Shown in pieces: positions 1 through 7,672 of a DNA stretch of 64,000 bases. A model generated the notes under the pieces. The model saw only the letters and a program-made list of their open reading frames with translations. It was not told the DNA's origin and searched no databases. This DNA is from Planctomycetota bacterium. Its GTDB lineage: Bacteria > Planctomycetota > Phycisphaerae > Phycisphaerales > Phycisphaeraceae. How positions within the stretch are numbered: position 1 is the stretch's first letter; each line of letters begins with the position of its first letter. Where the stretch lies: positions 1 through 64,000 of the forward strand of contig JAIOPN010000042.1 in the NCBI GenBank assembly GCA_021413865.1, in the 5' to 3' direction. A program made the position numbers and the translations under genes.

Positions 1-77
1 CTTCCACTGTGGCGGGCTGAGTTTGTATCCAGAGCCATCAGGTGGCGGATAGAACCCTTCCGCGGGGGAGCCGGGGG

Positions 78-103
78 TTGGGGGCTGACGGCGAAGCCCC
101 CAA
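78..103. repeat. Hairpin-forming inverted repeat at the window edge
   Basis: TTGGGGGCT at 78-86 is matched by AGCCCCCAA at 95-103 across an 8-nt loop, giving a perfect 9-bp stem. It lies just beyond the 3' end of the serine-recombinase remnant, so it could be a factor-independent terminator without a good T-run or part of a mobile-element end. The rest of 1-115 contains no gene I can support. Confidence 0.45.
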
Positions 104-115
104 TTCGGTCAAACA

Positions 116-433
116 TCACCCACGGAAATCCCAAAAGGACCTGTTTTTCTTGCCGATGAGGCCCAAGCCGTTGACGGCCTCCTGCACCTGTCGGAAGGTA
201 TAGTCGCCGGTGCCGTACATCTCGAAGGCCTTGCGGATGAGCGGGGCCTTCACCCCGTCGAGGATGATGGTCTTGGTCGCATGGTCATTGCGGTAGCCCA
301 TAGGTGCCCACTGCGGGAAGATGCCGTTCTTGAGCTTCTGCCGTTGCCCGCGTTTAATGTTCTCCGAGAGGTTGTCCACGTAATACTTGCTCATGCCGAA
401 GGCGATGGCGAGCATGAGCTTTCCTTTGCACGT
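116..433 (-). pseudogene. Serine recombinase remnant (Recombinase domain)
   Basis: The minus-strand frame reads through GKLMLAIAFGMSKYY, then VDNLSENIKRG and APMGYRND, and ends near KAFEMYGTGDYTFRQV. This is the linker and the start of the Recombinase domain of large serine recombinases, whose full length is usually 450-550 residues. The N-terminal catalytic domain with its nucleophilic Ser is missing: the frame hits a stop at about 440. The DNA-binding C-terminal domain is also missing. An ATG occurs at 415, but this is a decayed fragment and not a functional gene. It abuts the start of the zinc-ribbon gene at 435, which suggests an old deletion junction there. Confidence 0.75.
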
Positions 434-532
434 GATGTTTCACTGTCCGCATTGTGGCAAAGCAATTTCTACCAGCGTGCGTTGGGTTTGTGGATTCTGC
501 GATCACACACTTAGAATAGTACATAATAATCG

Positions 533-1328
533 GGCTGTTCGGCACGCCAAGGGGCATCGTTACGCGACGCTTGTCTACCAGCTCGACGAGGGTCGGCGGC
601 GTTTGCTGCACGTCAGCGAGGGGCGGAGCGTCAAGAGTCTGCTGCGATTCTTTCTGATGCTCAAGAAGGAGGGGAAGAAGCGCGGGCGGGACCTGATCGG
701 CGGCATCGGCTTCGTGTGCTCGGACATGTGGCGGCCGTACCTGAAGGTGATCGCCAAGAAGCTGCCCCTGGCGTTGCACATTTTGGACCGCTACCACATC
801 GTGGCCAATCTGAACAAAGCGTTGGACCAGGTGCGGGCCGAGGAAGCGCGGAAACTGGCGGCGCGGGGCTGGGACGTGCTCAAGCGCTCGCGTTGGCTGT
901 TGCTGCGGCGACGCAAACGGCTCAGCGGCAAACAGCGATTGAAGCTGCGGCAGATCCTGCAATGGAACCTCAAGACGGTGCGGGCCTACCTGCTGGAGGA
1001 GGGATTGCAGGCGTTGTGGGAGTACCGCTCGCCGACGCACGCCGGCCGGTTCCTGGACGCCTGGTGCCGGCAGGCCATGCGCAGTCGGATCGAGCCGATC
1101 AAGAAAGTGGCCCGCAGCCTGCGTGGTCATCGCGAGCCGATCCTCAACTGGTTCCGGGCCAAGAAGCTCTACAACAGCGGGATTGTCGAGGGCCTCAACG
1201 GGCTGGTGAAACTGCGCTTCAGAAAAGCGTTCGGCTTCCGCACCTTCGGGGCTATCGAAGTGGCCTTGTATCACGAGCTTGGCCGATTACCCGAGCCGAA
1301 AGTCGCCCACAGATTCTGCTGAGGAGGC
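533..1328 (+). mobile_element. Internally deleted ISL3-family insertion sequence
   Basis: This 796-bp element is flanked by direct repeats AATAATCG at 525-532 and 1329-1336; 8-bp duplications are typical of ISL3-family elements. The left end GGCTGTTCGGCA and the reverse complement of the right end (GCCTCCTCAGCA) match at 8 of 12 positions. The left end passes directly into the middle of the transposase, so the N-terminal zinc-finger/HTH region of the transposase gene has been lost. The element is therefore probably non-autonomous. It inserted in frame into the zinc-ribbon gene. Confidence 0.7.
543..1322 (+). pseudogene. ISL3-family transposase, N-terminally truncated
   Basis: The frame encodes most of the DDE_Tnp_ISL3 catalytic domain: KGHRYATLVYQLDEG, CSDMWRPY, HILDRYHIVANLNKAL and the late NSGIVEGLNGLVK block, which carries the conserved Glu. 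Family members are about 400 residues and begin with a zinc finger and HTH. Here about 260 residues remain and the DNA-binding part is missing. An ATG at 387 lies in the same frame, but it belongs to flanking DNA (recombinase remnant and zinc-ribbon gene) and is not the native start. The stop is TGA 1320-1322, 6 bp inside the right IS end. Confidence 0.8.
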
Positions 1329-1890
1329 AATAATCGAAGGTGGAACTCATTCATTGACCAATGCGAGAAATGCAACTCCATCCCGAAGTCGTATCTATGC
1401 GATCATTGTGATGGCGTCATATATCTGGATGATGATTTGGATGCCCGACATGCTGCTAGCCAACCGCTTATACGTCGGGAAGGAAGCACTAAAGAACAAA
1501 CTGTTGCGGAGCGTCAATTAGCTGAACAGCTTGAAAATGAGGCAGCGAGAAAGAGACAATTGGCGACAACTTTATTTGACACTGAATTGCTCAGAGCAGA
1601 AGCAGAACGACTTGCCGCCAAGAAAAAAGTTGATCAATTTGTATCACCCGCAAAACCGGCACCAGATGCCGATCCCCACGAAGAACAGATACAAATCAAA
1701 GTACAGGAAATCAAAAATAATATAAAGATGAGATTAACACTCGTAGTACTTAGAGATACAATACGTGATGAGGTTTCTAAAGAACCTGGATTTCACAAAC
1801 TATCTCCTGAAGCTCAAGAAGATTTTATTACCTATTACCAAAATAAAATCGATCCAGATAATGAGATGTTATCCTATGATGACTATAAAA

Positions 1891-1917
1891 AACGCTGAAC
1901 CGTAGTGGTTCAGCGTT
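1891..1917. terminator. Bidirectional rho-independent terminator
   Basis: AACGCTGAACC (1891-1901) pairs perfectly with GGTTCAGCGTT (1907-1917) over a 5-nt loop. On the plus strand it is followed by TCTATT. On the minus strand the stem is followed by a run of six or more T. The plus-strand zinc-ribbon gene stops inside the left arm, and the minus-strand remnant gene ends just beyond, so the hairpin would serve both convergent units. Confidence 0.75.
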
Positions 1918-1921
1918 TCTA

Positions 1922-2108
1922 TTAGCGTACCTTGTCACGGTGGTAATAGTTGAATAAGACTTTTGTTTTTTGCATGCACCCCTTAAGATACTCGATTCGA
2001 TCAGATAAGGTTGGGATACTTTTACGGTCGTTGGCACTCGTCAATCCCTGCACTTGAAGGTGCAGACCGAAAAGGATTGCCTGCATCCGTTGCGAAAGAA
2101 CAAAGAGG
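1922..2108 (-). pseudogene. C-terminal remnant of an unknown AT-rich gene
   Basis: The minus-strand frame ending at 1922 gives an open, AT-rich reading with plausible protein composition (DRKSIPTLSDRIEYLKG, then TKVLFNYYHRDKVR), and its stop sits directly before the T-rich side of the terminator. Upstream, the frame runs into IS3 DNA at about 2109, so the 5' end is missing. I do not recognise the family. It could equally be fortuitous, but the convergent layout and terminator position favour a real truncated gene that arrived with the zinc-ribbon gene. Confidence 0.3.
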
Positions 2109-2545
2109 ATAGCGTTGGGTCGTCCTTGGTTGACCCAACGCCTTACAGGCTCGACGCTCGGAGACCTTCTCATGCCCCAGGCGGCGGCGGACCTTCTCCA
2201 CCGTCCTCCTCCGCCGCTCGGGGCTCATCAGTTTGGGCGGGCCGCCTCCTTCAAGATCAACATGTCCAACGCCTGGTCCGCCACCAGACGCTTGAGCCGC
2301 GCGTTCTCCTTCTGCAGTTCCTGCATCTGCCTGGCCATCTGCGGGTCCATCCCCCCGTACTTGGTCCGCCAACGGTAGTACGTCACCTCGCTGATCCCAA
2401 GCTGACGGCAGACATCCGGGACCTTCTGGCCCTTGCCTAACTCCACGTCCGCCTGCCGAAGCATCCCCACGATCTGTTCCGCGCTGAATCGCTTCTTCAT
2501 CTCCAATCCTTTCCGGCCCCTTTGGGCCGTCGGGATTCTCTCACA
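2109..2545 (-). mobile_element. IS3-family element, truncated in orfB
   Basis: This minus-strand remnant contains a complete orfA (2228-2506) and the first 40 or so codons of orfB, from the ATG at 2228 (MSPERRRRTVEKVRR) to QPRTTQRY at 2109. The DDE integrase core of orfB is missing. The upstream end reads TGTGAGAGAATCCCG on the minus strand starting at 2545. That looks like an IS3 terminal inverted repeat beginning with TG; the other terminus is lost. Confidence 0.7.
2228..2506 (-). CDS. IS3-family transposase OrfA (HTH_Tnp_1)
   Basis: This 92-residue protein has the standard OrfA layout: an N-terminal helix-turn-helix (KKRFSAEQIVGMLRQ, then CRQLGISEVTYYRWR) followed by a leucine-zipper-like helix (MQELQKENARLKRLVADQALD) that mediates multimerisation. 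Length matches the family. OrfB would normally be made by frameshifting near its 3' end, but only the beginning of orfB survives downstream, so this OrfA has no working partner here. Confidence 0.8.
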   Translation of the reverse strand: MEMKKRFSAEQIVGMLRQADVELGKGQKVPDVCRQLGISEVTYYRWRTKYGGMDPQMARQMQELQKENARLKRLVADQALDMLILKEAARPN

Positions 2546-2697
2546 TCACCTGGATCAGATTTCGGGGAGGGCGCCACATCCGGTTGCTCTACGATGTCGA
2601 GGAGCACTGCCGGTGATCGGATCGTCCTCGATGCGCCCCCATCACATCGACACCTGGCCGGAGTCGGGCACAATGGCCGATCTGACTTGTGGGTAAT

Positions 2698-2889
2698 CCA
2701 AAGCTTCACTGGACGCATGCGCTGCTTGAAATTATCCCGGGGGTGGGACCGCGGTTGGCGGTAGTGATAGCGGCGACGATCGACGTCCCCCCCCGGAGAT
2801 TCAAGAACCGGAAACAGATGGACGCGTGCGCGGGGCTGACATCCAAGCAGTTCGAGTCGGGCACGAGGAGCCAGCAGGGTGGGATCAGC
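2698..2889 (+). pseudogene. IS110/IS116-family transposase, C-terminal fragment
   Basis: A plus-strand frame reads LLEIIPGVGPRLAVVIAATI, then FKNRKQMDACAGLTSKQFESGT. This is the helix-hairpin-helix-like GVGP motif and the RRFKNRKQ..AGLTPKQFESG block of the Transposase_20 domain of IS110-family enzymes. Only about 60 residues of a protein of about 340 remain. The fragment runs directly into the 3' end of the PEP-CTERM protease gene. An inserted proline (VPPRRF) and other changes indicate decay. Confidence 0.65.
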
Positions 2890-3946
2890 GGCGGTGCTGG
2901 CGACGGATAAGCATCCCGGCACCGGCGATGAGGAGCGCGACCGAGGACGGCTCGGGGATTGTCGGCGGAACGAACTGGTCAATCCACGAAGCTCTGGCGG
3001 AAATGCGTGAGTCATAGGACGCGGTGGGGATGTTGCCGGCGATGGAAGGGAGGACATCCTGGGTCAAGTAATAAAAAACCCCGTCCGTGACATACAGATC
3101 GCGGATGTCGAAAAGAGTGCCGGCACCGGGAATTGTGCCGCCCACAGGAACACCCGGGCTGGTATACAGCGCCGGCATGCCGTCATAAATCTCGATAAAA
3201 TCGGGCGAGGTGAATGATGCGAAGTTGATGCCCGCGAGCTTCCAGATGCCACCGTCTTTGATGAAAAGCCCGCCGCCGGAATCGAAGCCGGTCGTCATGG
3301 CCTCATTCGTCACACCCGATTCATCAAAATTGAAGTAAAGCAGGTTGGAATTACCCGCCGTTGCGGTGCTCAAGATGCTGCCGCCGCTATAACCCTGAGC
3401 GCCGCTGACAATATTCTTACCCCAGGTGACCGCGCCAGTTCCACCCACATTGCTCACGTCCCAGCCCTTGGCATCACCCGGGTTTGGGCTTCCCGCGCTC
3501 GCAACCACCGCGGTGCCTCGCTGAAACCGGTTTAGCCCTGTAACCGTCATGGCCTTGCCGACTTCATCGTTCGAGCGGTAGAGCTGAGTCCACGTGGGGA
3601 AACTGCCGGAGACCTGAACGATGCGCAGGTCGCTGTTGGTATCGTTGATGAACGAACCAATGGAAGTGTAATCGACGCCCTGAAACGTGAAGATGTCACC
3701 AACGCTGGCGCCGATGTGCCGCGCGGTGAGGAAATAATGTTCACCGATCGGTACGCCCGCGCCGGAATATGTCCCTCCGCCTTTGCGCCATTGCCCGGTC
3801 AAATCAAAGGGGCTCGGGTTACCCGGATCGTCGTCGGTGGTATTCGTGGTAGCGCTGGAGTAGAGAATGACTGCGTGGCTGGGGGTGGGTATCGCGAGTG
3901 CCGCAGCAGCAGCCACCAGCAACCCACCCAGATATCGGATTCTCAT
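2885..3946 (-). CDS. PEP-CTERM sorted trypsin-like serine protease
   Basis: The 353-residue protein begins with a Sec signal peptide (hydrophobic run at about 8-20, AxA-like site SHA near 25). It ends with IPEPSSVALLIAGAGM plus a basic tail, the PEP-CTERM signal recognised by exosortase. A chymotrypsin-like triad can be placed: His77 in LTARHIG, Asp106 in TNSDLRIV and Ser223 in GFDSGGGLF. The usual TAAHC and GDSGGP motifs are slightly changed. It is therefore probably exported, processed by exosortase and surface-attached. The exosortase gene in this window at 21.8 kb would serve it. A sigma70-type promoter and a hairpin lie upstream. Confidence 0.8.
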   Translation of the reverse strand: MRIRYLGGLLVAAAAALAIPTPSHAVILYSSATTNTTDDDPGNPSPFDLTGQWRKGGGTYSGAGVPIGEHYFLTARHIGASVGDIFTFQGVDYTSIGSFINDTNSDLRIVQVSGSFPTWTQLYRSNDEVGKAMTVTGLNRFQRGTAVVASAGSPNPGDAKGWDVSNVGGTGAVTWGKNIVSGAQGYSGGSILSTATAGNSNLLYFNFDESGVTNEAMTTGFDSGGGLFIKDGGIWKLAGINFASFTSPDFIEIYDGMPALYTSPGVPVGGTIPGAGTLFDIRDLYVTDGVFYYLTQDVLPSIAGNIPTASYDSRISARASWIDQFVPPTIPEPSSVALLIAGAGMLIRRQHRR

Positions 3947-3980
3947 GGCCTAGGCTCCTTCTCCCAAGCGGCAAGGATCG

Positions 3981-4001
3981 CCACCGTGTCTCGCACGGTG
4001 G
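3981..4001 (-). promoter_or_regulatory. Hairpin in the leader of the PEP-CTERM protease
   Basis: CCACCGTG (3981-3988) and CACGGTGG (3994-4001) form a perfect 8-bp stem with a TCTCG loop. It lies about 35-55 nt before the start codon of the protease gene and downstream of its predicted promoter. It could stabilise the mRNA or be an operator; no T-run follows. Confidence 0.4.
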
Positions 4002-4020
4002 TGCCTCTAGACATGCATAA

Positions 4021-4048
4021 GTTATAACTCGTAATTGGACTATTGCAA
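4021..4048 (-). promoter_or_regulatory. Sigma70-type promoter for the PEP-CTERM protease
   Basis: On the minus strand TTGCAA (4043-4048) is followed after 16 bp by TATAAC (4021-4026). Both are close to the consensus, and the surrounding DNA is locally AT-rich. The element lies about 75 bp upstream of the protease start. Confidence 0.5.
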
Positions 4049-4084
4049 GAGAAAAAGGCTGTCCGTCGAGGCAGGATTGCCTGC

Positions 4085-4591
4085 TCAGCCCTTGTTTTCA
4101 GGCACCGGCACGGAATGGCCGGCCTTGTGAAGACGCTTGATCAGGTCCACGATCTGGGCCACCTCACTGAGGGTCGCGGGGGTCCACATCGCCCAGTGGA
4201 TCGCGACGGCGAACTTGGCGAGTTTGATGCCGTCACGGACAAACTTGGTCAAACGCTGGATGGGCAGCACGTCCAGCGAGCCGTCATTGAGCGGCACGCA
4301 GACCAGCGGGCCGTCCACTTTGGGCACGATGTAGCACAGAACGTGGGGGTCCACCAGCTTGGTGCTACGGCTGGTAGTAGCGGGCTTGATGGTGTAAGCG
4401 ATCGTCCACTTCCACGCCGGACCGTACCAGATGATCGACTGCTCAACGCCGCTCAACTGCGCCAACTGCTCCATCAACGAATTGACCAGGCGGGTGTGCT
4501 GGGCGTTGAGGGGACGGAGGAGTTGGTCCAGCGACGGCTGTGACCAGCGGTCCTGCCAGGCGAGACGCGATGAAAGAGCTTGACGGCTCAT
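4085..4591 (-). CDS. Hypothetical protein, possibly YdhG/DUF1801-like fold
   Basis: The 168-residue ORF has no signal peptide or membrane segment. The pattern (helical start, then SIIWYGPAWKWTIAYTI, LCYIVPKVDGPLVCVPL, and C-terminal basic helices VDLIKRLHKAG) vaguely resembles small DUF1801/YdhG-type proteins, where a strand with a W/Y-rich motif precedes a short barrel. That is a guess about the fold and gives no function. It is transcribed toward the protease gene. The ATG at 4589-4591 is the only sensible start, as upstream DNA is non-coding. Confidence 0.55.
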   Translation of the reverse strand: MSRQALSSRLAWQDRWSQPSLDQLLRPLNAQHTRLVNSLMEQLAQLSGVEQSIIWYGPAWKWTIAYTIKPATTSRSTKLVDPHVLCYIVPKVDGPLVCVPLNDGSLDVLPIQRLTKFVRDGIKLAKFAVAIHWAMWTPATLSEVAQIVDLIKRLHKAGHSVPVPENKG

Positions 4592-5139
4592 GGTAAATCC
4601 AATGCAATTCGGTGGTCAGAACACTAAGACCCGCGTAAGATCACCCCGCATTTTAGCGGATCACGACCGATTTTCGTGCCGTGGACGCAGTTCATCCTAA
4701 TTTACGCAGCACGACGAGGAAAAGTTCATATCGCGTGTAATACCACGGGTTTGACACGTCTTACCGCGCTACATGCACAAACCACCCCTGCCATCACAGG
4801 TCGAGGGATCGAATCAGGTGAAATTGAGAGTCCCCCACGACAGATTCACCGGAATGGGGCTCATCCGAACGGCTGGTATTTTACCATGTTATGAGCTGAC
4901 CGCAACCTCGTCGGGCCACCTACATCATAAATCCATGGGCATCGGATACTCCGGCCGAATGCCATTTATTATCGTAAAACATTTATGCAAAATACTTTAT
5001 AGATAAAACTTGGGTCGTGTTTCGCGGCCGATTGCCGCATGAGCGAATCGGGGGATCGACGCAAACGCGTCGACCGGGTACGATCTGGTCATCGGATCGC
5101 CGAACGATTCGATCTGCGGATCACCACCCGGAAGCCCCC
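4592..5139. other. Long intergenic region upstream of the response regulator
   Basis: Roughly 550 bp carry no ORF with coding character on either strand. The right half (4960-5005) is AT-rich, ending in a TATAGAT-like -10 near 5000, and probably contains the promoter of the response-regulator gene. An inverted repeat TCGACGC-aaac-GCGTCGA lies at 5056-5073 in the presumed leader. I see no riboswitch or tRNA. Confidence 0.5.
5056..5073 (+). promoter_or_regulatory. Inverted repeat in the response-regulator leader
   Basis: TCGACGC (5056-5062) and GCGTCGA (5067-5073) are perfect complements around AAAC. The repeat sits about 70 bp before the start codon at 5140. It is either an operator or an mRNA hairpin; the sequence alone does not say which. 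Confidence 0.35.
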
Positions 5140-5802
5140 ATGAGCGCCCGAATCTCAAAAACAACCCTTGCCCCAGGTAACCCGGCCGCCCCCGCCGCTC
5201 CGCACGTCCCCGGGGCAGACCCCGCCGGCAACCCCGAGGCCGCCGAGACCCACAACCTCAGCCAGTCCACCATCCTGATCGTGGACGACAACGCACAGAA
5301 CGTCGAACTGCTCCAGGCCTATCTCGAAGCGCTCCCCTGCCGCACCATCACCGCGACCGACGGCATCGAGGCCATCAAACTCATCGACGCCGCCCTCGCC
5401 GCCCCCACACCCGCGGGCCAGGCCAAGCCGCTGCCCGACCTGATCCTCCTCGACGTCATGATGCCGCGTATGTCCGGCTTCGAGGTCTGCAAAAAGCTCA
5501 AGGACGACCCGGCCACGCGCTCGGTCCCCATCATCATGGTCACGGCGCTCAACGAGTTGGGCGACATCGAACGCGGCGTCGAGTCCGGCACGGACGACTT
5601 CATCTCCAAGCCCGTCGATAAGCTCACGCTCCTCACCCGCGTGAAATCACTGCTCCGCGTCCGCCACCTCAAGCGCGAACTCGACCGCACCATGGCGTAC
5701 ATCGAGGACATCCAGACGCGCCCGCACATCCCCCACGCCGGCATGACCGGCGGCTCCCCCGCCATCACCCCCGCCGACGTCCCGCTCGATGACGAGGAAT
5801 AA
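5140..5802 (+). CDS. Single-domain response regulator (CheY-like receiver)
   Basis: The protein is 220 residues from ATG 5140, chosen because the earlier in-frame ATG at 5017 would add a low-complexity, non-coding-looking extension. After an Ala/Pro-rich N-terminal tail of about 42 residues comes a receiver domain: acidic pocket D49-D50 (IVDD), phospho-acceptor Asp105 (LLDVMMPRMSG), Thr135 (VTAL) and Lys157 (SKPVD). No output domain follows, only a short acidic tail. It resembles the receiver of PleD/DivK-type regulators and presumably acts by protein contact. No histidine kinase is adjacent, so it is an orphan. Confidence 0.9.
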   Translation: MSARISKTTLAPGNPAAPAAPHVPGADPAGNPEAAETHNLSQSTILIVDDNAQNVELLQAYLEALPCRTITATDGIEAIKLIDAALAAPTPAGQAKPLPDLILLDVMMPRMSGFEVCKKLKDDPATRSVPIIMVTALNELGDIERGVESGTDDFISKPVDKLTLLTRVKSLLRVRHLKRELDRTMAYIEDIQTRPHIPHAGMTGGSPAITPADVPLDDEE

Positions 5803-5932
5803 TCGCCGCCGCTATTCAAGGCCATGGAGACAAGACTTTTCACCGTACGGCTGGGGCTTTCGAGGACATCATCAGCAGAGCAATTGCACAAGGGCATCCA
5901 CGGAGGCCGAGTTGCAATCCATGATGAACAGG

Positions 5933-7660
5933 TCAGGGCTCCGCAAGCCAGTAGAGGTCCGACTCCATGTCGTCCAAGTCGTTGAGCGACTGGAGGCGTT
6001 CCGCTTCGGGATGTTTCTGCGCGTAACCGGCGTAGGGGATAAGGACGAGGGTAACTTCTTCCCCCGCACGCCACTTCGCGGGCGGGAGAATACGGCGTCC
6101 GCGCATCGACATCGCGGCGACGCGGAAAATCCCGGATGGGGGCGCCCCCGCCTCCGTCCGAATGAGTCTAAAACCCGTGTAGCTGACGGCATCGGTGTAA
6201 GGGGCGTTGGTGTCGGGCTGGCGTGACACCTCTTCAACGCGAGCCAGCACTCGGATCGGGGCTGCGGCAGGCTCGGGAGAAGAAGATTTCGCGATGGCGA
6301 CCGACGGCGCGGGAAGGGCGATGAGTTTCCAATTGCCTGAGGCCAAATCTCGAGCGGCGAATTCCCATATCACCAGGCGCTTGCCCGCGAGGCGGTCGCG
6401 CCCGACGTGCATCATTTCAACGAGCATCTCGCGCGAGGCATAGGAGCCGCCCGCATTGCGGATGATTGCATCCAGTGGACGCCCGAGTGACGCGCTGACG
6501 TGTTCGGCGAGGCCTGCACTCGATCCCCACTTCATGTCGGCGAAAGAAAATATGTTGGCGAAGCTATCGCCCAGCAGCAGCACGTCGGCATTCTCGCTGG
6601 CTGTCCACGGCCTGCCGTCGGGCGTGAGGACCTGTAGCACCTCGACCGTCTGGACGTTGTAGGCCCGGGAGCCCGGCGGCAGCTTGAGCATGCCCGCGAT
6701 GTCGCCGAGGCTGGTGACGGATAGCGGCCGCGTCGTGTATGCCACGGGTTGCCTGTCGGGCAGCGTACACCGCTCACGGATGAACTCCGAGAGGCCCATG
6801 GCCGCCAGGCGCATGCCCTGCGGCGTCCAGTGCGTGTCCGTCTCGAGATAAAGCGGGGAAGGAGAGGTTTGCTTGGCCCGAGCCAGAAGCGGCGCGGGGT
6901 CGAATATCTTTACGCCCTCCTTTTCCATCCGGGCGATGAACGCCGAATACGAAGGGTTCTGGAGCGGCGACGCGTCGGGCCGGCACCGCAGCGTGAATCG
7001 CTCCGGGTGAATCATCGGCTTCACCGGCGCGGGCATTAGCACGAGGTCGATATCCCTGGCCCGGAGCTGGTCGCGGAACTCAACGATCGCCCGCACCGGG
7101 TCGGGTTGGGGAGGTGTCTTCCATTCGTTCCCGCCTGACGCCCGGCTGGCGATCACGGCCGGCTCGAGGAACCCGCCGCCGGTCAGGTAGTCCAGGTCGG
7201 CGCGATAGAACAGCCAGCCATCCCGGCCACAGTAAGCGTCTTCGTTCCCGCTCTTGAGGACGCCGGTCAGCACCGCTTGGACGCGCGGGACCGCCGCGCG
7301 CGTCAGCCAGGACTGATTCTTGAGTTCATCCTCGTAGCTGTTGATGTCGCGCAAGATCCGTGCATTGGTTTTCTTCAAGATGGCGAAGGCCTCGGCGACA
7401 CTGCGCGCGCCCGCGAGTTCGCTCCACTCGACACGGCGGGGCGCAAGGCCCACCACGTCGAAGCACTGTGGCCAGTGACGTGTCCCTTCCGCGCGGCCGG
7501 CGCGGATCGCAAGGAAATCTTCCGTCGTCTGCACCAGCGGCACGGCGAGGATGATCGCCAAGAACGTGAGCGTCAGAAACCATGCGACGCCGGGCGCAAA
7601 ATCGGTGTGACCGATCTCGATCTTGGCTATCTCTTCGCGGCTGTGGTGGTGGTGGGACAT
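5933..7660 (-). CDS. AlgJ-like polysaccharide O-acetyltransferase (SGNH)
   Basis: The 575-residue protein has a natural HHHH near the start, one membrane segment at about 25-45 and a large periplasmic SGNH/AlgX-AlgJ-type domain. The catalytic Asp-x-His is seen as DTHW (Asp275, His277), and the nucleophile block as LLGDSFANIF near residue 365. Such proteins transfer acetyl groups to exported polysaccharides such as alginate, using acetyl relayed by the MBOAT partner. The C-terminal 110 residues form an extra beta-rich region absent from AlgJ. It is the last gene of a four-gene minus-strand operon, 12 bp after the MBOAT gene. Confidence 0.8.
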   Translation of the reverse strand: MSHHHHSREEIAKIEIGHTDFAPGVAWFLTLTFLAIILAVPLVQTTEDFLAIRAGRAEGTRHWPQCFDVVGLAPRRVEWSELAGARSVAEAFAILKKTNARILRDINSYEDELKNQSWLTRAAVPRVQAVLTGVLKSGNEDAYCGRDGWLFYRADLDYLTGGGFLEPAVIASRASGGNEWKTPPQPDPVRAIVEFRDQLRARDIDLVLMPAPVKPMIHPERFTLRCRPDASPLQNPSYSAFIARMEKEGVKIFDPAPLLARAKQTSPSPLYLETDTHWTPQGMRLAAMGLSEFIRERCTLPDRQPVAYTTRPLSVTSLGDIAGMLKLPPGSRAYNVQTVEVLQVLTPDGRPWTASENADVLLLGDSFANIFSFADMKWGSSAGLAEHVSASLGRPLDAIIRNAGGSYASREMLVEMMHVGRDRLAGKRLVIWEFAARDLASGNWKLIALPAPSVAIAKSSSPEPAAAPIRVLARVEEVSRQPDTNAPYTDAVSYTGFRLIRTEAGAPPSGIFRVAAMSMRGRRILPPAKWRAGEEVTLVLIPYAGYAQKHPEAERLQSLNDLDDMESDLYWLAEP

Positions 7661-7672
7661 GCGAGGCGTCCG

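Larger units (their letters stand above)
435..1898 (+). pseudogene. Double zinc-ribbon protein gene split by an IS
   Basis: The 5' part (435-532) encodes a ribbon with CPHC and CGFC knuckles (FHCPHCGK, then WVCGFCDH). The 3' part (1337-1898) continues with a second ribbon, CEKC and CDHC, followed by a charged coiled-coil-like stretch (EQTVAERQLAEQLENEAARK). Between them sits an IS with 8-bp target duplications. Removing 533-1328 plus one duplication leaves the frame intact and restores one 219-residue ORF ending at TGA 1896-1898. Base composition is clearly more AT-rich than the surroundings, especially after 1600, which suggests acquired DNA. The function is unknown to me. As it stands, translation from 435 would run into the transposase frame and stop at 1322. 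Confidence 0.7.

Noticed and set aside
387-434. ATG 387 as start of a functional transposase
   Set aside because: The DNA from 387 to 532 belongs to the recombinase remnant and the zinc-ribbon gene, outside the IS ends.
2497-3057. A 186-residue minus-strand frame over the IS110 remnant
   Set aside because: It is Ser/Pro/Arg-rich, crosses two unrelated elements and has no domain.
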